This document shows positions 10,686 to 20,374 of a stretch of DNA of 64,000 bases, piece after piece. This DNA is from an uncultured Alphaproteobacteria bacterium (GTDB lineage Bacteria > Pseudomonadota > Alphaproteobacteria > HIMB59 > GCA-002718135). The notes beneath the pieces are model-generated. The model saw only the letters and a list, made by a program, of their open reading frames with translations. It was not told the DNA's origin and did not search any database. A program made the position numbers and the translations under genes. The stretch's first letter is position 1, and every line of letters begins with the position of its first letter. The DNA is taken from assembly GCA_902601455.1 (NCBI GenBank), contig CACKNC010000001.1:158240-222239 (forward strand), read 5' to 3'.

Positions 10686-11144
10686 ATGAAAATTAATGAG
10701 TTACCCTCCACCTTAACTTCTGCAAAAAAAAGAAAAAGAAGAGGCAGAGGAGCTGGTTCTGGTTTAGGTAAAACCTCTGGAAGAGGTGTAAAAGGTCAAA
10801 AATCCAGATCTGGCGTTTCAATAAATGGATTTGAGGGAGGTCAAATGCCTTTGTATCGCAGACTTCCAAAAAGAGGTTTTAAAAACTACTTTCAAAAAAA
10901 GGTACAAAATATAAACTTCAATACAATAAGTCACTTGTTAAACAAATATAATATTAACCCCCAAGAAATAAAAGAGGCTGATCTTTTTGCAAAAAAAATC
11001 TTCTCTAAAAGCAAAGGTGATTTGAAGTTACTAGGTGTTGGAAAGTTTGATGATAAAATAAATATTGAAATTTCTTATGCATCAAAAACAGCTATTCAAA
11101 AAGTAGAAAAAGCTGGTGGAACAATTACTTTAATAAAAAAATAA
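10686..11144 (+). CDS. rplO: 50S ribosomal protein L15
   Basis: L15 is an assembly protein with an extended N-terminal tail. The N-terminus [20 protein letters not shown] and [18 protein letters not shown] are hallmark. The C-terminal half is divergent but ends with the family-like [11 protein letters not shown]. 152 residues. It abuts secY after one base. Confidence 0.96.
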   Translation: MKINELPSTLTSAKKRKRRGRGAGSGLGKTSGRGVKGQKSRSGVSINGFEGGQMPLYRRLPKRGFKNYFQKKVQNINFNTISHLLNKYNINPQEIKEADLFAKKIFSKSKGDLKLLGVGKFDDKINIEISYASKTAIQKVEKAGGTITLIKK

Positions 11145-11145
11145 T

Positions 11146-12486
11146 ATGGCATCTGCAGCTGAAAGACTTGCAAATAATTTAAATTTTGGTGCTTTAGGCA
11201 AAGCAAAAGAATTGAGAAATAGATTACTTTTTACGTTAGGTGCACTAATCGTATTTAGGCTTGGAACATTTTTGCCAATCCCAGGAATCAACCCTATTGC
11301 TCTTCAGCAATTTTTTGAACAACAATCCTCGGGTATACTCGGAATTTTTGATACATTTTCAGGTGGAGCTCTTGGTAGAATGGGTATCTTTGCTTTAGGT
11401 GTAATGCCATACATTTCCGCATCGATAATTATGACTTTAATGCAGTCAAGTATCCCACATCTTAAGAATTTAAAAGAGCAGGGGTCAAAAGGTAGGAGAC
11501 AAATTATACAGTATTCAAGATATTTAACAGTTATTATTGCTGCTCTCCAAGGATACGGGGTATCAATTGGACTTGAGTCAATGCAAACTGCATATGGAAA
11601 TATTGTTTTTGAACCAGGACTTTTTTTTAGATTAACAACAGTAATTACTTTAGTCGGTGGTACTGTTTTTCTTATGTGGCTAGGTGAGCAAATAACCTCA
11701 AGGGGAGTAGGTAATGGTATATCTTTGATTATTACAGCAGGAATAATTGCAAATCTTCCAAGTGCTTTAGTTAGCACTTTGCAACTAGGGAGAACTGGAG
11801 AGCTAAGTATTGCATTTATTTTAGGAATACTAATTTTAGTTTTAGGTTTAATTATATTTATAGTCTTTGTTGAAAAAGGACAAAGAAGACTTGTTGTTCA
11901 GTATCCAAAAAGGCAAGTAGGTAACAAGATCTATGGAGGACAAAGTTCTCATCTACCTCTAAAAATTAACACAGCAGGAGTTATACCTGTAATATTTGCT
12001 TCATCTATTCTGCTTTTACCGAATACTATGTCTGGCTTTGGAGCAGGATCATCAAGTGACATTTTTTTATTTGTTTCTAGTTATCTTGGCAGAGGTCAAC
12101 CACTGTACCTTGCTTTTTTTGCTGCAATGATAATATTTTTTGGTTTTTTTTATACAGGAATTGTTTTTAACCCCGATGAGCAAGCAGAAAACTTACGAAA
12201 ATATGGAGGTTTCATTCCTGGTATTAGGCCTGGCGAAAATACCTCAAAATATATTGATTATGTTTTAACGAGATTAACTACAGTTGGAACAATTTATTTG
12301 TCACTCGTTGCATTACTCCCAGAGTTCTTAATTTCAAAGACTTCTATACCTTTCTATTTAGGAGGTACTAGTTTGTTAATTGTGGTAGTCGTCATGATTG
12401 ATTTTATTACTCAAGTACAATCACATTTATTTCAACATCAATATGAAGGTTTGTTAAAAAAAACAAAACTAAAAGGTAGAAGATAA
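11146..12486 (+). CDS. secY: Protein translocase subunit SecY
   Basis: SecY is the central pore of the SecYEG channel in the inner membrane. The 446 residues show about ten hydrophobic segments and the conserved RLGTFLPIPGINP, the TM2-plug region with GIFALGVMPYISASIIMTL, and cytosolic loops FNPDEQAENLRKYGGFIPGI and GENTSKYIDYVLTRLT. It sits in the standard spc position between rplO and adk. Confidence 0.98.
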   Translation: MASAAERLANNLNFGALGKAKELRNRLLFTLGALIVFRLGTFLPIPGINPIALQQFFEQQSSGILGIFDTFSGGALGRMGIFALGVMPYISASIIMTLMQSSIPHLKNLKEQGSKGRRQIIQYSRYLTVIIAALQGYGVSIGLESMQTAYGNIVFEPGLFFRLTTVITLVGGTVFLMWLGEQITSRGVGNGISLIITAGIIANLPSALVSTLQLGRTGELSIAFILGILILVLGLIIFIVFVEKGQRRLVVQYPKRQVGNKIYGGQSSHLPLKINTAGVIPVIFASSILLLPNTMSGFGAGSSSDIFLFVSSYLGRGQPLYLAFFAAMIIFFGFFYTGIVFNPDEQAENLRKYGGFIPGIRPGENTSKYIDYVLTRLTTVGTIYLSLVALLPEFLISKTSIPFYLGGTSLLIVVVVMIDFITQVQSHLFQHQYEGLLKKTKLKGRR

Positions 12487-12489
12487 TAA

Positions 12490-13068
12490 ATGAAGATAGT
12501 CTTTTTTGGTCCTCCTGGGTCAGGAAAAGGAACTCAAGCAAAATTATTATCATCAAAACTAAATATACAACATCTATCTACCGGTGATATTTTGAGAGAA
12601 AAATTAAAAGATAATGATCAGCTATCAAATAAATTGAAAGAAATAATGTCAGCAGGCCATCTTGTTTCTGATGAAATACTTAATAAAATAGTTTCTGAAA
12701 AATTAACTAGTAAAGAAAGCTTAGAAGGTTTCATTTTAGATGGTTATCCTAGAACAATCGCTCAGTCTAATTATTTATTATCATTTATGAACAAAAATAA
12801 TTTAAATTTTGATTTAATAATTGATTTTAAAATTGACTTTAAAACAGTTGAAGAAAGAATAGTAAATAGGTCTAAGCAAGAAAAAAGATCAGATGATAAC
12901 CTTGATGTAATTAAAACTCGTTTAGAAAAATATATGCAAGAAACCTATCCTGTTTCAGAGGTATTTAAAAATCAATTTAATGATAAAAGTTATTTATTGG
13001 ATGCATCTCAAGAAATTTCAAAAATTCAAAAAGAATTAATAGAAATAGCAAAAAAGGGGAAAAATTAA
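12490..13068 (+). CDS. adk: Adenylate kinase (short, LID-less form)
   Basis: It catalyses AMP + ATP to 2 ADP in the cytoplasm. The P-loop FGPPGSGKGTQAKLL starts at residue 5, HLSTGDILRE binds AMP, and GFILDGYPRTIAQ is the lid-adjacent motif (family DGFPRT; Phe to Tyr here). The 192 residues lack the roughly 30-residue LID insertion: the chain runs directly from RIVNRSKQEKRSDDNLDVIK to the C-terminal helix. Short Adks of this type are known in alphaproteobacteria. Four bp after secY. Confidence 0.96.
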   Translation: MKIVFFGPPGSGKGTQAKLLSSKLNIQHLSTGDILREKLKDNDQLSNKLKEIMSAGHLVSDEILNKIVSEKLTSKESLEGFILDGYPRTIAQSNYLLSFMNKNNLNFDLIIDFKIDFKTVEERIVNRSKQEKRSDDNLDVIKTRLEKYMQETYPVSEVFKNQFNDKSYLLDASQEISKIQKELIEIAKKGKN

Positions 13069-13090
13069 GTGAAATCTAGCATTTCAAAGC

Positions 13091-13120
13091 TTGACTTAAG
13101 CATGATATTTAATGTATGCA
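13091..13120 (+). promoter_or_regulatory. Candidate promoter for the rpsM-rpsK-rpoA-rplQ segment
   Basis: The 83-bp adk-rpsM gap is the largest break in the superoperon. It holds TTGACT (13091-13096) and, after 18 bp, TATGCA (13115-13120). The -35 is good and the -10 poor. The position would allow independent expression of the alpha-operon genes. This is pattern matching only. Confidence 0.35.
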
Positions 13121-13151
13121 CCCTCATTCATTTTAAAAATAGGCTGAGATA

Positions 13152-13532
13152 ATGGCACGAATTTCTGGAGTTAATATTCCCACAAATAAGAAGATTAACA
13201 TTGCTCTTACATACATCTTTGGCATTGGCCCAAAAATCGCAGGCGATATTTGTTCTGAAGCTTCAATAGATATTTCAAAAAGAGTAAGTGAGCTTAACGA
13301 TGAAGATATTAATAAAATCAGAGATTTAATTGATCAAAAACATGTTGTGGAAGGTGACCTTAGAAGAAAAGTTTCATTAGATATTAAGAGGTTAAATGAT
13401 CTTGGTTGTTATAGAGGTCTAAGACATAGAAAAAAACTACCTGTTAGGGGTCAAAGAACGCATACAAATGCAAGAACTAGAAAAGGTAAGGCAGTTGCAA
13501 TTGCTGGTAAGAAAAAAGTAACTAAGGGTTAA
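13152..13532 (+). CDS. rpsM: 30S ribosomal protein S13
   Basis: S13 forms intersubunit bridges with L5. The 126 residues contain [35 protein letters not shown] and the C-terminal [20 protein letters not shown], then a basic tail. It heads the alpha-operon block, after the longest gap in the superoperon. Confidence 0.98.
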   Translation: MARISGVNIPTNKKINIALTYIFGIGPKIAGDICSEASIDISKRVSELNDEDINKIRDLIDQKHVVEGDLRRKVSLDIKRLNDLGCYRGLRHRKKLPVRGQRTHTNARTRKGKAVAIAGKKKVTKG

Positions 13533-13534
13533 GT

Positions 13535-13921
13535 ATGGCGGAAAAGAAAAAAACTAAATCAAAAGTAAAAAAGAAACTTTCTTCTGGAGTTGCTCACGTT
13601 GTATCTTCCTTTAATAATACCATAATCACAATAACTGATGATAATGGAAATGCTCTAGCTTGGTCTTCTGCTGGGCATAAAGGGTTTAAAGGTTCAAGAA
13701 AATCTACTCCATATGCAGCTCAAATTGCTGCTGAGGATGTTGGTAACAAAGCAAAAGAGCATGGAATTAAAACTTTGAAAGTTGAGGTGTCAGGACCTGG
13801 ATCAGGTAGGGAGTCTGCTTTAAGATCTCTTCAGGCGATAGGATATATTATAACTTCAATTAAAGATGTTACGCCAATTCCTCACAATGGTTGTAGACCA
13901 AGAAAACGAAGAAGAGTTTAA
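13535..13921 (+). CDS. rpsK: 30S ribosomal protein S11
   Basis: S11 is a 30S platform protein at the E-site. The 128 residues contain [37 protein letters not shown] and the invariant C-terminus [15 protein letters not shown]. Two bp after rpsM. Confidence 0.98.
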   Translation: MAEKKKTKSKVKKKLSSGVAHVVSSFNNTIITITDDNGNALAWSSAGHKGFKGSRKSTPYAAQIAAEDVGNKAKEHGIKTLKVEVSGPGSGRESALRSLQAIGYIITSIKDVTPIPHNGCRPRKRRRV

Positions 13922-13937
13922 ATAAAAGGAGTATTAA

Positions 13938-14960
13938 GTGTTACAAAAAAATTGGATGGAACTTATAAAACCAAGCAAGATGGATGTTAATGTTCAAGAA
14001 AATGATGGAAGAAAAGGAGTGTTGATTGCTGAGCCTTTAGAAAGAGGCTTTGGGTTAACTTTAGGAAATGCAATAAGAAGAGTGCTACTATCTTCATTAC
14101 AGGGTGCCGCTATTACTTCTGTAAAAATAAAAGGTGTTGTGCATGAATTTTCTACAATCCCTGGTGTTAAGGAAGATTTAACAGATATATTATTAAATCT
14201 AAAATCTATAGCGGTTAAGGTACATTCTCCTGGACTTAAAAAAATGTATATTAAAGCAACTGGTCCCGGTGAGATAAGAGCTGGAAATTTCGAAACAGAC
14301 TCAGAGACTGAGATCATGAACAAAAATCAGCTTATAATGACTTTGGACAACAATGCTGATATTGAAATTGAAGCAAATATTGAAACAGGCAAAGGCTATG
14401 TGTCTGCTGAAGTTGCAGATGATGAAAATAAAATTATAGGTGAAATTAAGTTAGATGCAATGTTCAGTCCTGTAGTAAAAGCAACTTACAAAATTGAAAA
14501 CAGTAGAGTAGGTCAAGTTACTGATTATGATAAGCTAATATTTGAAGTTGAAACTAACGGAGTAGTATCTCCTGACGATGCTATTGCCCTTGCTTCTAGA
14601 ATACTGCAAGATCAATTGCAGCCATTTATTAATTTTGATGAACCAGAGATTCAGCAAGATCAAAGTTCTGCTGAAAACTTATCTTTTAATTCAAATCTTC
14701 TTAAAAAAGTAGAGGAACTTGAGCTTTCAGTTAGATCTGCTAATTGTCTTAAAAATGATAATATTATATACATTGGTGACCTAGTTCAAAAATCTGAGTC
14801 AGAAATGTTAAGAACGCCAAATTTTGGAAGAAAATCTTTAAACGAAATAAAAGAGGTTTTAACTCAAATGGAACTAAACCTTGGTATGTCAGTACCAGAT
14901 TGGCCACCAGAAAATATTGATGAATTAGCAAAAAAATATGAGGATCCATTTAACAAATAG
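13938..14960 (+). CDS. rpoA: RNA polymerase subunit alpha
   Basis: The alpha dimer scaffolds RNA polymerase assembly, and its C-terminal domain contacts UP elements and activators. The 340 residues show the N-terminal domain with [20 protein letters not shown] (about 33-52), and the alphaCTD helix-hairpin-helix region [19 protein letters not shown] and [15 protein letters not shown] (about 265-315). Initiation is at GTG 13938 preceded by AAAAGGAG. Confidence 0.98.
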   Translation: MLQKNWMELIKPSKMDVNVQENDGRKGVLIAEPLERGFGLTLGNAIRRVLLSSLQGAAITSVKIKGVVHEFSTIPGVKEDLTDILLNLKSIAVKVHSPGLKKMYIKATGPGEIRAGNFETDSETEIMNKNQLIMTLDNNADIEIEANIETGKGYVSAEVADDENKIIGEIKLDAMFSPVVKATYKIENSRVGQVTDYDKLIFEVETNGVVSPDDAIALASRILQDQLQPFINFDEPEIQQDQSSAENLSFNSNLLKKVEELELSVRSANCLKNDNIIYIGDLVQKSESEMLRTPNFGRKSLNEIKEVLTQMELNLGMSVPDWPPENIDELAKKYEDPFNK

Positions 14961-14966
14961 CATCTT

Positions 14967-15401
14967 ATGAAACATAATATTAAACATAGGAAATTAAATA
15001 GAACTTCTTCTCACAGGAAGGCTCTTTTGATGAACCTTTCAAATTCTTTAATAAAACACGAACAGATTAAAACTACACTTCCAAAGGCTAAAGAGCTGAG
15101 ACCTTTCATTGAAAAAGTTGTTACTTTAGGAAAGAAAGGTGATTTATCTGCAAGAAGAAAAACAATGTCAATTCTTCAGGATGAAAAGATGACAAAAAAA
15201 ATTTTTGAAATTCTTGCTGACAGATATAGCGAAAGAAATGGTGGTTATACAAGAATAATTAAACTTGGTAATAGATATGGTGATAATGCGCCAACTGCAG
15301 TAATTGAATTTGTTGACAGGGATGAAGATGCTAAGGGCTTAGATAGTGGACCAGTTATAGAAAAAAAGCTCACTGAAGAAGAACAGCTTCCTCAAAATTA
15401 A
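14967..15401 (+). CDS. rplQ: 50S ribosomal protein L17
   Basis: L17 lies at the 50S solvent side near the tunnel exit. Conserved [20 protein letters not shown] and [16 protein letters not shown] are present. At 144 residues it carries an acidic C-terminal extension of about 25 residues beyond the core, as in many alphaproteobacteria. It is the last gene of the superoperon and is followed by crcB after 2 bp. Confidence 0.97.
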   Translation: MKHNIKHRKLNRTSSHRKALLMNLSNSLIKHEQIKTTLPKAKELRPFIEKVVTLGKKGDLSARRKTMSILQDEKMTKKIFEILADRYSERNGGYTRIIKLGNRYGDNAPTAVIEFVDRDEDAKGLDSGPVIEKKLTEEEQLPQN

Positions 15402-15403
15402 TC

Positions 15404-15784
15404 TTGAATAATTTATTGCTAGTAGCAATTGGTGGTTCCGTAGGAGCCTCAACGAGATATTTTTTTTATTTAACTTCTAAAAATTTTTTTTCTCCAAACT
15501 ACCTTTTTATTAATACACTTATAATTAATATCATAGGGTCATTTTTAATAGGTTATTTAATTGTCATGCTTGAAAATAAGAGTTTTTCACAAGATTTTAT
15601 AAAATACTTTCTCATTATTGGTATTTTAGGATCATTTACTACTTTTTCGACATTTTCTTTAGAGACTATCGAGTTGTTAGTTGATAAAAAATTTTTGTTA
15701 GCTTTTTTTTATATTTTTTTATCTTTATTTTTATGTTTATCATTTACTTTTCTAGGACTAAATTTTAATAAAATAGTTAATTGA
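15404..15784 (+). CDS. crcB: Fluoride efflux channel CrcB/Fluc
   Basis: This is a small dimeric inner-membrane channel that exports fluoride. The 126 residues have four hydrophobic segments. The signature GGSVGASTRYFFYL (family GGxxGAxxRy) is at the N-terminus, NIIGSFLIGYL in TM2 and GSFTTFSTFSLE in TM3 contains the central Phe-box residues. Start is TTG 15404, 2 bp after rplQ, so it probably rides on the ribosomal transcript. No fluoride riboswitch fits in the gap. Confidence 0.92.
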   Translation: MNNLLLVAIGGSVGASTRYFFYLTSKNFFSPNYLFINTLIINIIGSFLIGYLIVMLENKSFSQDFIKYFLIIGILGSFTTFSTFSLETIELLVDKKFLLAFFYIFLSLFLCLSFTFLGLNFNKIVN

Positions 15785-16683
15785 TTAAAATATTTATTAT
15801 AGATAGTAATTCTTCAGATCAAAGAATAGATAAGTTTCTAAAAAGAAATTTTGACAACTTAACACAAAGTTTTATTGAAAAAAATTTAAGAAAAAAAAAT
15901 ATTTTACTTAATCAACATTTAACTAAATCCAATCAAATAATTAAAGTTGATGATAAAATAACAATTAAAAATTTTTCTACAGAAGTATATCAAAAATTTA
16001 AAAAGACTCAGCCAACAATAAAAATTAATAAATCTTACATAGCAAATTTTAAAAAATCTATCTTATATGAAGATGATAATTTTCTAATAATTAATAAATG
16101 GTCTGGTATTGCTGTTCAGGGTGGTTCCAATATTGTAATTTCTATTGATACAATTATCAAAAATATTTCTGAAAATTATAATTTAGTTCATAGGTTAGAT
16201 AAGGAAACTTCTGGACTGATGATAATTGCTAAAAATCTAAAATACACAAGGTTTTTTGGTCAACTTTTTAAATCTCATAAACTTAAAAAAACTTATTTAG
16301 CTATTTGTGAAGGAATGCCAAAGTTAAAAGAGTCTTATGTAGATCTAAACATTAATTCAAATACTAGTGAAAAAATTATTAAAACTAAAACTTTTTATAA
16401 AGTCTTGTCATATAATGATAAAACTTCTTTAATAAAATTTGAACCAAAGACTGGAAAAAAACATCAACTGCGTTTAGTGGCAAAAAATTTAGGATGTCCT
16501 ATCGTTGGTGATTTAAAATATAATTTGAATCAAAATAAACAGAGAGAAAACCTAAAGTTAAATGCATTTATGTTAGAATTTAATATTGAGGATAATGAAT
16601 TTAAAATAACATCAGCTTTACCAAAAGACTTTACTAATTATTTAAAACTAAAGAATATTAAATTTAATCTTAAAACTATTTAA
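15781..16683 (+). CDS. rluC: RluA-family 23S rRNA pseudouridine synthase
   Basis: It isomerises uridines in rRNA. An S4 RNA-binding domain occupies about residues 10-70 (DQRIDKFLKRNF, family motif), and the catalytic domain carries HRLDKETSGLMIIAKN with the nucleophilic Asp near residue 139, plus KTGKKHQLRLVAKNLGCPIVGD. Start is TTG overlapping the crcB stop. The S4 plus RluA architecture and length of 300 suit RluC (target 955/2504/2580 in E. coli), but RluD or another paralogue cannot be excluded. It converges with lipB, overlapping by 8 bp. Confidence 0.82.
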   Translation: MIKIFIIDSNSSDQRIDKFLKRNFDNLTQSFIEKNLRKKNILLNQHLTKSNQIIKVDDKITIKNFSTEVYQKFKKTQPTIKINKSYIANFKKSILYEDDNFLIINKWSGIAVQGGSNIVISIDTIIKNISENYNLVHRLDKETSGLMIIAKNLKYTRFFGQLFKSHKLKKTYLAICEGMPKLKESYVDLNINSNTSEKIIKTKTFYKVLSYNDKTSLIKFEPKTGKKHQLRLVAKNLGCPIVGDLKYNLNQNKQRENLKLNAFMLEFNIEDNEFKITSALPKDFTNYLKLKNIKFNLKTI

Positions 16684-17323
16684 GACTATTTAGATTTTTT
16701 AAAAAAATTTGAGAAAATTCCTCATCAAATCTTTGTTCATTAATATTTATTCCTAATTCCTTAAGTGACGTATTTCTGAAGTTTTCAAGCCCACATGCGT
16801 TGATGTATTTATAATTTTTCATATCTGGATTAATATTAAAACTTAATCCATGATATGTTATCCAGTTTTTTAATCGTAGTCCAATAGCTCCAATTTTTTC
16901 TTCTTTACTAAATTTTTTTCCATTTTTTCCAGTTACCCAAATTCCTACTCTATTTTTATATGTTGCGCAATCAACGTTATACATATTTAAAAATTCCATA
17001 AGTGACATCTCAATAATCGATATAAACTGTCTAATATCTTTTTTTCTTTTATTAAGATTAATAATAAAATAAATTATTCTTTGACCTGGTCCATGGTAAG
17101 TTGTTTTGCCTCCTCTATTTGTTTTGACAATTTTTATTTTATTTTTTTTTAATATTTCATTTTTAGAGGCACTTGTTCCTTGAGTATATATATGATCATG
17201 ATTTAGAAACCATATAAGTTCTTCTTTCGATTCAACTATAATTTCACTAACTCTTGATTTCATAAATTCTACTGATTTTTCATAATCTACAAAATTATAT
17301 TGTTTTTTTATTTCTATATTCAT
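16676..17323 (-). CDS. lipB: Octanoyl-[acyl carrier protein]-protein N-octanoyltransferase
   Basis: It moves octanoate from acyl-ACP to the lipoyl domains of 2-oxoacid dehydrogenases and GcvH; LipA then inserts sulfur. The 215 residues contain NRGGKTTYHGPGQRIIYFI (family RGGxxTYHGPGQ), the catalytic Lys143 in EEKIGAIGLRLK, THG-like ITYHGLSFNIN and the nucleophile Cys177 in INACGLEN. Usually the Cys is preceded by Pro; here by Ala. Single gene convergent with the pseudouridine synthase. Confidence 0.94.
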   Translation of the reverse strand: MNIEIKKQYNFVDYEKSVEFMKSRVSEIIVESKEELIWFLNHDHIYTQGTSASKNEILKKNKIKIVKTNRGGKTTYHGPGQRIIYFIINLNKRKKDIRQFISIIEMSLMEFLNMYNVDCATYKNRVGIWVTGKNGKKFSKEEKIGAIGLRLKNWITYHGLSFNINPDMKNYKYINACGLENFRNTSLKELGININEQRFDEEFSQIFLKNLNSLK

Positions 17324-17336
17324 TACTTTAACTATA

Positions 17337-17366
17337 TTGATATTATTAACTTATCTGCTATTTAAT
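17337..17366 (+). promoter_or_regulatory. Candidate promoter of tRNA-Leu
   Basis: TTGATA (17337-17342) and TTTAAT (17361-17366) are separated by 18 bp, about 12 bp before the mature 5' end of the tRNA. Spacing and match are good for a sigma-70-type promoter, though AT-rich sequence gives frequent chance matches. Confidence 0.45.
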
Positions 17367-17378
17367 TCTAGTAAATAT

Positions 17379-17465
17379 GCGGCTGTGGCGGAATTGGTAT
17401 ACGCGCAGCGTTGAGGTCGCTGTGGGATTTATCCTGTGGAAGTTCAAGTCTTCTCAGCCGCACCA
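17379..17465 (+). tRNA. tRNA-Leu (anticodon GAG)
   Basis: An 87-nt type II tRNA. The acceptor stem GCGGCTG (17379-17385) pairs with CAGCCGC (17455-17461), followed by discriminator A and an encoded CCA. The anticodon arm CAGCG-TTGAGGT-CGCTG gives anticodon GAG at 17413-17415, reading CUC/CUU leucine codons. The T arm with TTCAAGTC and a long variable arm (TGGGATTTATCCTGTG region) fit Leu. Confidence 0.95.
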
Positions 17466-17500
17466 CATAGCAATTGATAACCGTAATATGATTATAAAAA

Positions 17501-18838
17501 ATGATAAATAAAAATGACCTTATTGATTATTTTATTTCAGGGATAAAACATAAAAATAATTTAAAAATTGGAGTTGAACACGAAAAATTTGTATTGGATA
17601 AAAACTCTTTTCTTCCCAGAAATTATGATGAAAAGCATGGTATTAGAGATATTTTAGAAAGACTCTCTTCTATGGGTTGGACTCCTTCATATGATGATAA
17701 TCAGAAAACTATAGTTGCTCTCTTGAAAGGTAAAGAGTCAATAACTCTAGAGCCAGGAGGTCAAATTGAATTATCAGGAGCTCCACTAGATAATATTCAT
17801 GAAACATGTGAAGAAACAACTCAACATTTACGAGAGCTTAAAAAATTAGGAGAGGAATTTAATTTTATTCTACTGGGCATCGGCGTTGAACCAAATTTAA
17901 CGCTCGACGATTTCCCGTGGATGCCCAAACAACGTTATAAAATCATGAAAAAATATATGAAACGTGTGGGTACACAAGGTCAACATATGATGAAACGAAC
18001 TTGTACAAATCAAGTTAACATAGATTACTCATCTGAAGAGGATATGACTAATAAATTAAGATTGATGTTAAACCTTGAGTCTATAGCAACTGCAATTTTC
18101 TCTAACTCCCCCTTTGATCAAGGCTCTATTTCTAAATACAAAAGTTTAAGATCTCATTTCTGGCATCATACTGACTCTGACAGAACAGGTTTGCTACCAT
18201 TTGTTTTTGAAAGAAATTTTAATTTTGAGAGATATACTGATTACGCACTTAATGTGCCAATGTACTTTATAAAACGAGATAACAAATACATTGATATGAC
18301 AAACTATACATTTAAGGATTTCTTTAATGGAAAATGCTCAAATATAAATCATGAGGTTACGCTAAAGGATTGGGAAGACCATTTAACAACTTTATTTCCT
18401 CAAGCAAGATTAAAAAAATATATTGAAATAAGATCTATGGATGCATGTAATTGGGATTTAATATGTTCTCAACCAGCTTTTTGGATAGGAATTTTATATA
18501 ATGATGAGATATGTGATAAAGTGCAAGAGATTACTGAGGATTGGACAAATGAAGATCGACATTATTTAAATCAGCGAGTTCCAGAGGAGGGATTGCAAAC
18601 TAAATTTAAGCAAAAGAAAATAATTGAATTTGCCCAAGAGTTTTATGAATTATCAAAAAAAGGTTTACAGAAAAGAAATAGACTATCTAAAAATGGCGAG
18701 TTTGATGAAAGTATACATATGAAAGAATTAGAGATTAACCTCCAAAAAGGTTGCTCACCTGCTGATAGTTTAATTAAAAAGTTTAACACTAGCTGGAATA
18801 AATCAATAGAACCAATTTATAAAGATTTAATATTCTAA
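17501..18838 (+). CDS. gshA: Glutamate-cysteine ligase, plant/alphaproteobacterial type
   Basis: It forms gamma-glutamylcysteine, the first step of glutathione synthesis. The 445 residues belong to the GCS2-type family shared by plants and alphaproteobacteria: IGVEHEKFVLD near residue 23, LEPGGQIELSGAPLDNIHET near 85 (active-site Glu/Arg region), and RSMDACNWDLICSQPAFWIG near 305. The family in plants is redox-controlled by disulfides; that is not claimed here. It overlaps gshB by one base (TAATG). Confidence 0.93.
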   Translation: MINKNDLIDYFISGIKHKNNLKIGVEHEKFVLDKNSFLPRNYDEKHGIRDILERLSSMGWTPSYDDNQKTIVALLKGKESITLEPGGQIELSGAPLDNIHETCEETTQHLRELKKLGEEFNFILLGIGVEPNLTLDDFPWMPKQRYKIMKKYMKRVGTQGQHMMKRTCTNQVNIDYSSEEDMTNKLRLMLNLESIATAIFSNSPFDQGSISKYKSLRSHFWHHTDSDRTGLLPFVFERNFNFERYTDYALNVPMYFIKRDNKYIDMTNYTFKDFFNGKCSNINHEVTLKDWEDHLTTLFPQARLKKYIEIRSMDACNWDLICSQPAFWIGILYNDEICDKVQEITEDWTNEDRHYLNQRVPEEGLQTKFKQKKIIEFAQEFYELSKKGLQKRNRLSKNGEFDESIHMKELEINLQKGCSPADSLIKKFNTSWNKSIEPIYKDLIF

Positions 18839-19779
18839 TGAAAAATAAAATAGCAATTCAAATGGATGATATAAAGACAATTGATTTTGATTTTGATTCA
18901 TCATTTGTTATTGGTTTAGAAGGCCAAAGAAGAAACTATGATTTATTTTACTATCATCCAAATGATTTATTTATCGATCAAGGCGAAGTAAAAGCTAAAG
19001 GATTTTTTTTAGAATTATTTGATCAAAAAACAAATTATTTTAAATTTCTCTCTGATAAAACTGAGGTAAAATTAGAAGAATTTAGATTTATTTTTTTACG
19101 ACAAGACCCACCATTTAATATGCATTATATAACGTCTACTTATATTCTGGATTGTTTGCCAAAAAGTACTGTAGTGGTTAATAACCCAACATCAGTAAGA
19201 AATGCAGCAGAAAAAATTTTGCCATTTGAATTTAAAGAATTTATGCCGCCTACAATAATTGCTCAAAAAGTTGAGCAAATAAAAAATTTTTTTAAGATAC
19301 ATAAAGATATCATTACAAAACCTTTGTATGGAAATGGTGGCGCAGGTATTAATAGAAGTAAGGAAGATAAATTAATAGGAATAGATATAGATTGTGAATA
19401 TTTAGAAATGCCAATAATGGCACAAAAATATATTCCTGAAATTAGTGAGGGTGATAGACGAATTATTTTCTTTGACGGAGATTATGTTGGTTCTGTTGCA
19501 CGGATTCCTGAAGAGGGTAGTATAAAAGCAAACTTTCATGCTGGTGGTTCAGCTAAAAAAACAGGATTAGTTTTTCGTGATCAGCAAATAATTGAAAAAC
19601 TCGGTAAGGAATTAAAAAAATTAGATCTTTTTTTTGTAGGAATTGATATTATTGGTGATTACCTTACAGAAATAAACGTTACTTCTCCAACAGGTATTAA
19701 GCAGATCAATAAATTAAATAATGTTAAATTAGAGCAGGTTTTCTGGGATAAACTTGAAGCAAAATACAAAATAGTTTAA
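18838..19779 (+). CDS. gshB: Glutathione synthetase
   Basis: It adds glycine to gamma-glutamylcysteine using ATP. The 313-residue protein is a full-length ATP-grasp enzyme: FLRQDPPFNMHYITSTYIL (about 87-105), KPLYGNGGAGINR loop (about 161-173), and the C-terminal VGIDIIGDYLTEINVTSPTG, the Mg-binding GshB signature. Directly coupled to gshA, giving a complete glutathione operon. Confidence 0.96.
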   Translation: MKNKIAIQMDDIKTIDFDFDSSFVIGLEGQRRNYDLFYYHPNDLFIDQGEVKAKGFFLELFDQKTNYFKFLSDKTEVKLEEFRFIFLRQDPPFNMHYITSTYILDCLPKSTVVVNNPTSVRNAAEKILPFEFKEFMPPTIIAQKVEQIKNFFKIHKDIITKPLYGNGGAGINRSKEDKLIGIDIDCEYLEMPIMAQKYIPEISEGDRRIIFFDGDYVGSVARIPEEGSIKANFHAGGSAKKTGLVFRDQQIIEKLGKELKKLDLFFVGIDIIGDYLTEINVTSPTGIKQINKLNNVKLEQVFWDKLEAKYKIV

Positions 19780-19803
19780 AGTGTAATTAATAAAGGAACA
19801 ATT

Positions 19804-20367
19804 ATGAACAATACAAGAATTCTTATAAATAATTTAAAAATATTCCAAGGTATAAATCAAAACGTAACAAATATATTTCTAATTCTTTTTGGTACGTTGC
19901 TATTAACTATATCAGCAAAAGTTCAGGTTCCTTTTTGGCCGGTGCCTATGACTATGCAAACATTTATGGTATTTCTAATAGGGGCTACTTATGGTGTAAG
20001 ATTATCTTTTTTAACTTTAGTTGCATATTTATTTGAAGGTGCAATTGGTTTGCCAGTTTTTGCGACTGGTGGAGGTATTGTTTATTTAACAGGTCCAACA
20101 GCAGGTTATTTATATGGAATGACTATAGCCGCTGTAGTGATCAGTTATTTTGCTGACAAAGGTTTTAGTGTTTCTTTCATTAAAACTTTAATAAGTATCA
20201 TTTTAGGCTCTATATTGATTTTTGCCTTTGGGGTGCTTTATTTAGGCTCAATCATAGGATACAATAAGGCAATACAAGCTGGCTTACTTCCTTTCATTCC
20301 GAGTGAGTTATTCAAAATTGCTCTTGCTGTTATTTTAATACCTACTTTTAATAAATTATTAGAATAA
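19804..20367 (+). CDS. bioY: Biotin transporter BioY
   Basis: BioY is the substrate-specific S component of the ECF-type biotin importer and can act alone in some bacteria. The 187 residues are six-helix, with AKVQVPFWPVPMTMQTFMV (the hallmark VPxxPVPxTxQT motif) and GAIGLPVFATGGG with GPTAGYLYG. No BioM or BioN is adjacent. Good SD AAAGGA before ATG. Confidence 0.95.
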   Translation: MNNTRILINNLKIFQGINQNVTNIFLILFGTLLLTISAKVQVPFWPVPMTMQTFMVFLIGATYGVRLSFLTLVAYLFEGAIGLPVFATGGGIVYLTGPTAGYLYGMTIAAVVISYFADKGFSVSFIKTLISIILGSILIFAFGVLYLGSIIGYNKAIQAGLLPFIPSELFKIALAVILIPTFNKLLE

Positions 20368-20374
20368 TTTTTAA

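Noticed and set aside
11304..11777. Long open frame antisense to secY (157 codons)
   Set aside because: It lies completely within the clear SecY coding region on the other strand, shows no family features and its residue pattern mirrors the secY codons.
15402..15403. Fluoride riboswitch before crcB
   Set aside because: Only 2 bp separate rplQ and crcB, so no aptamer fits.
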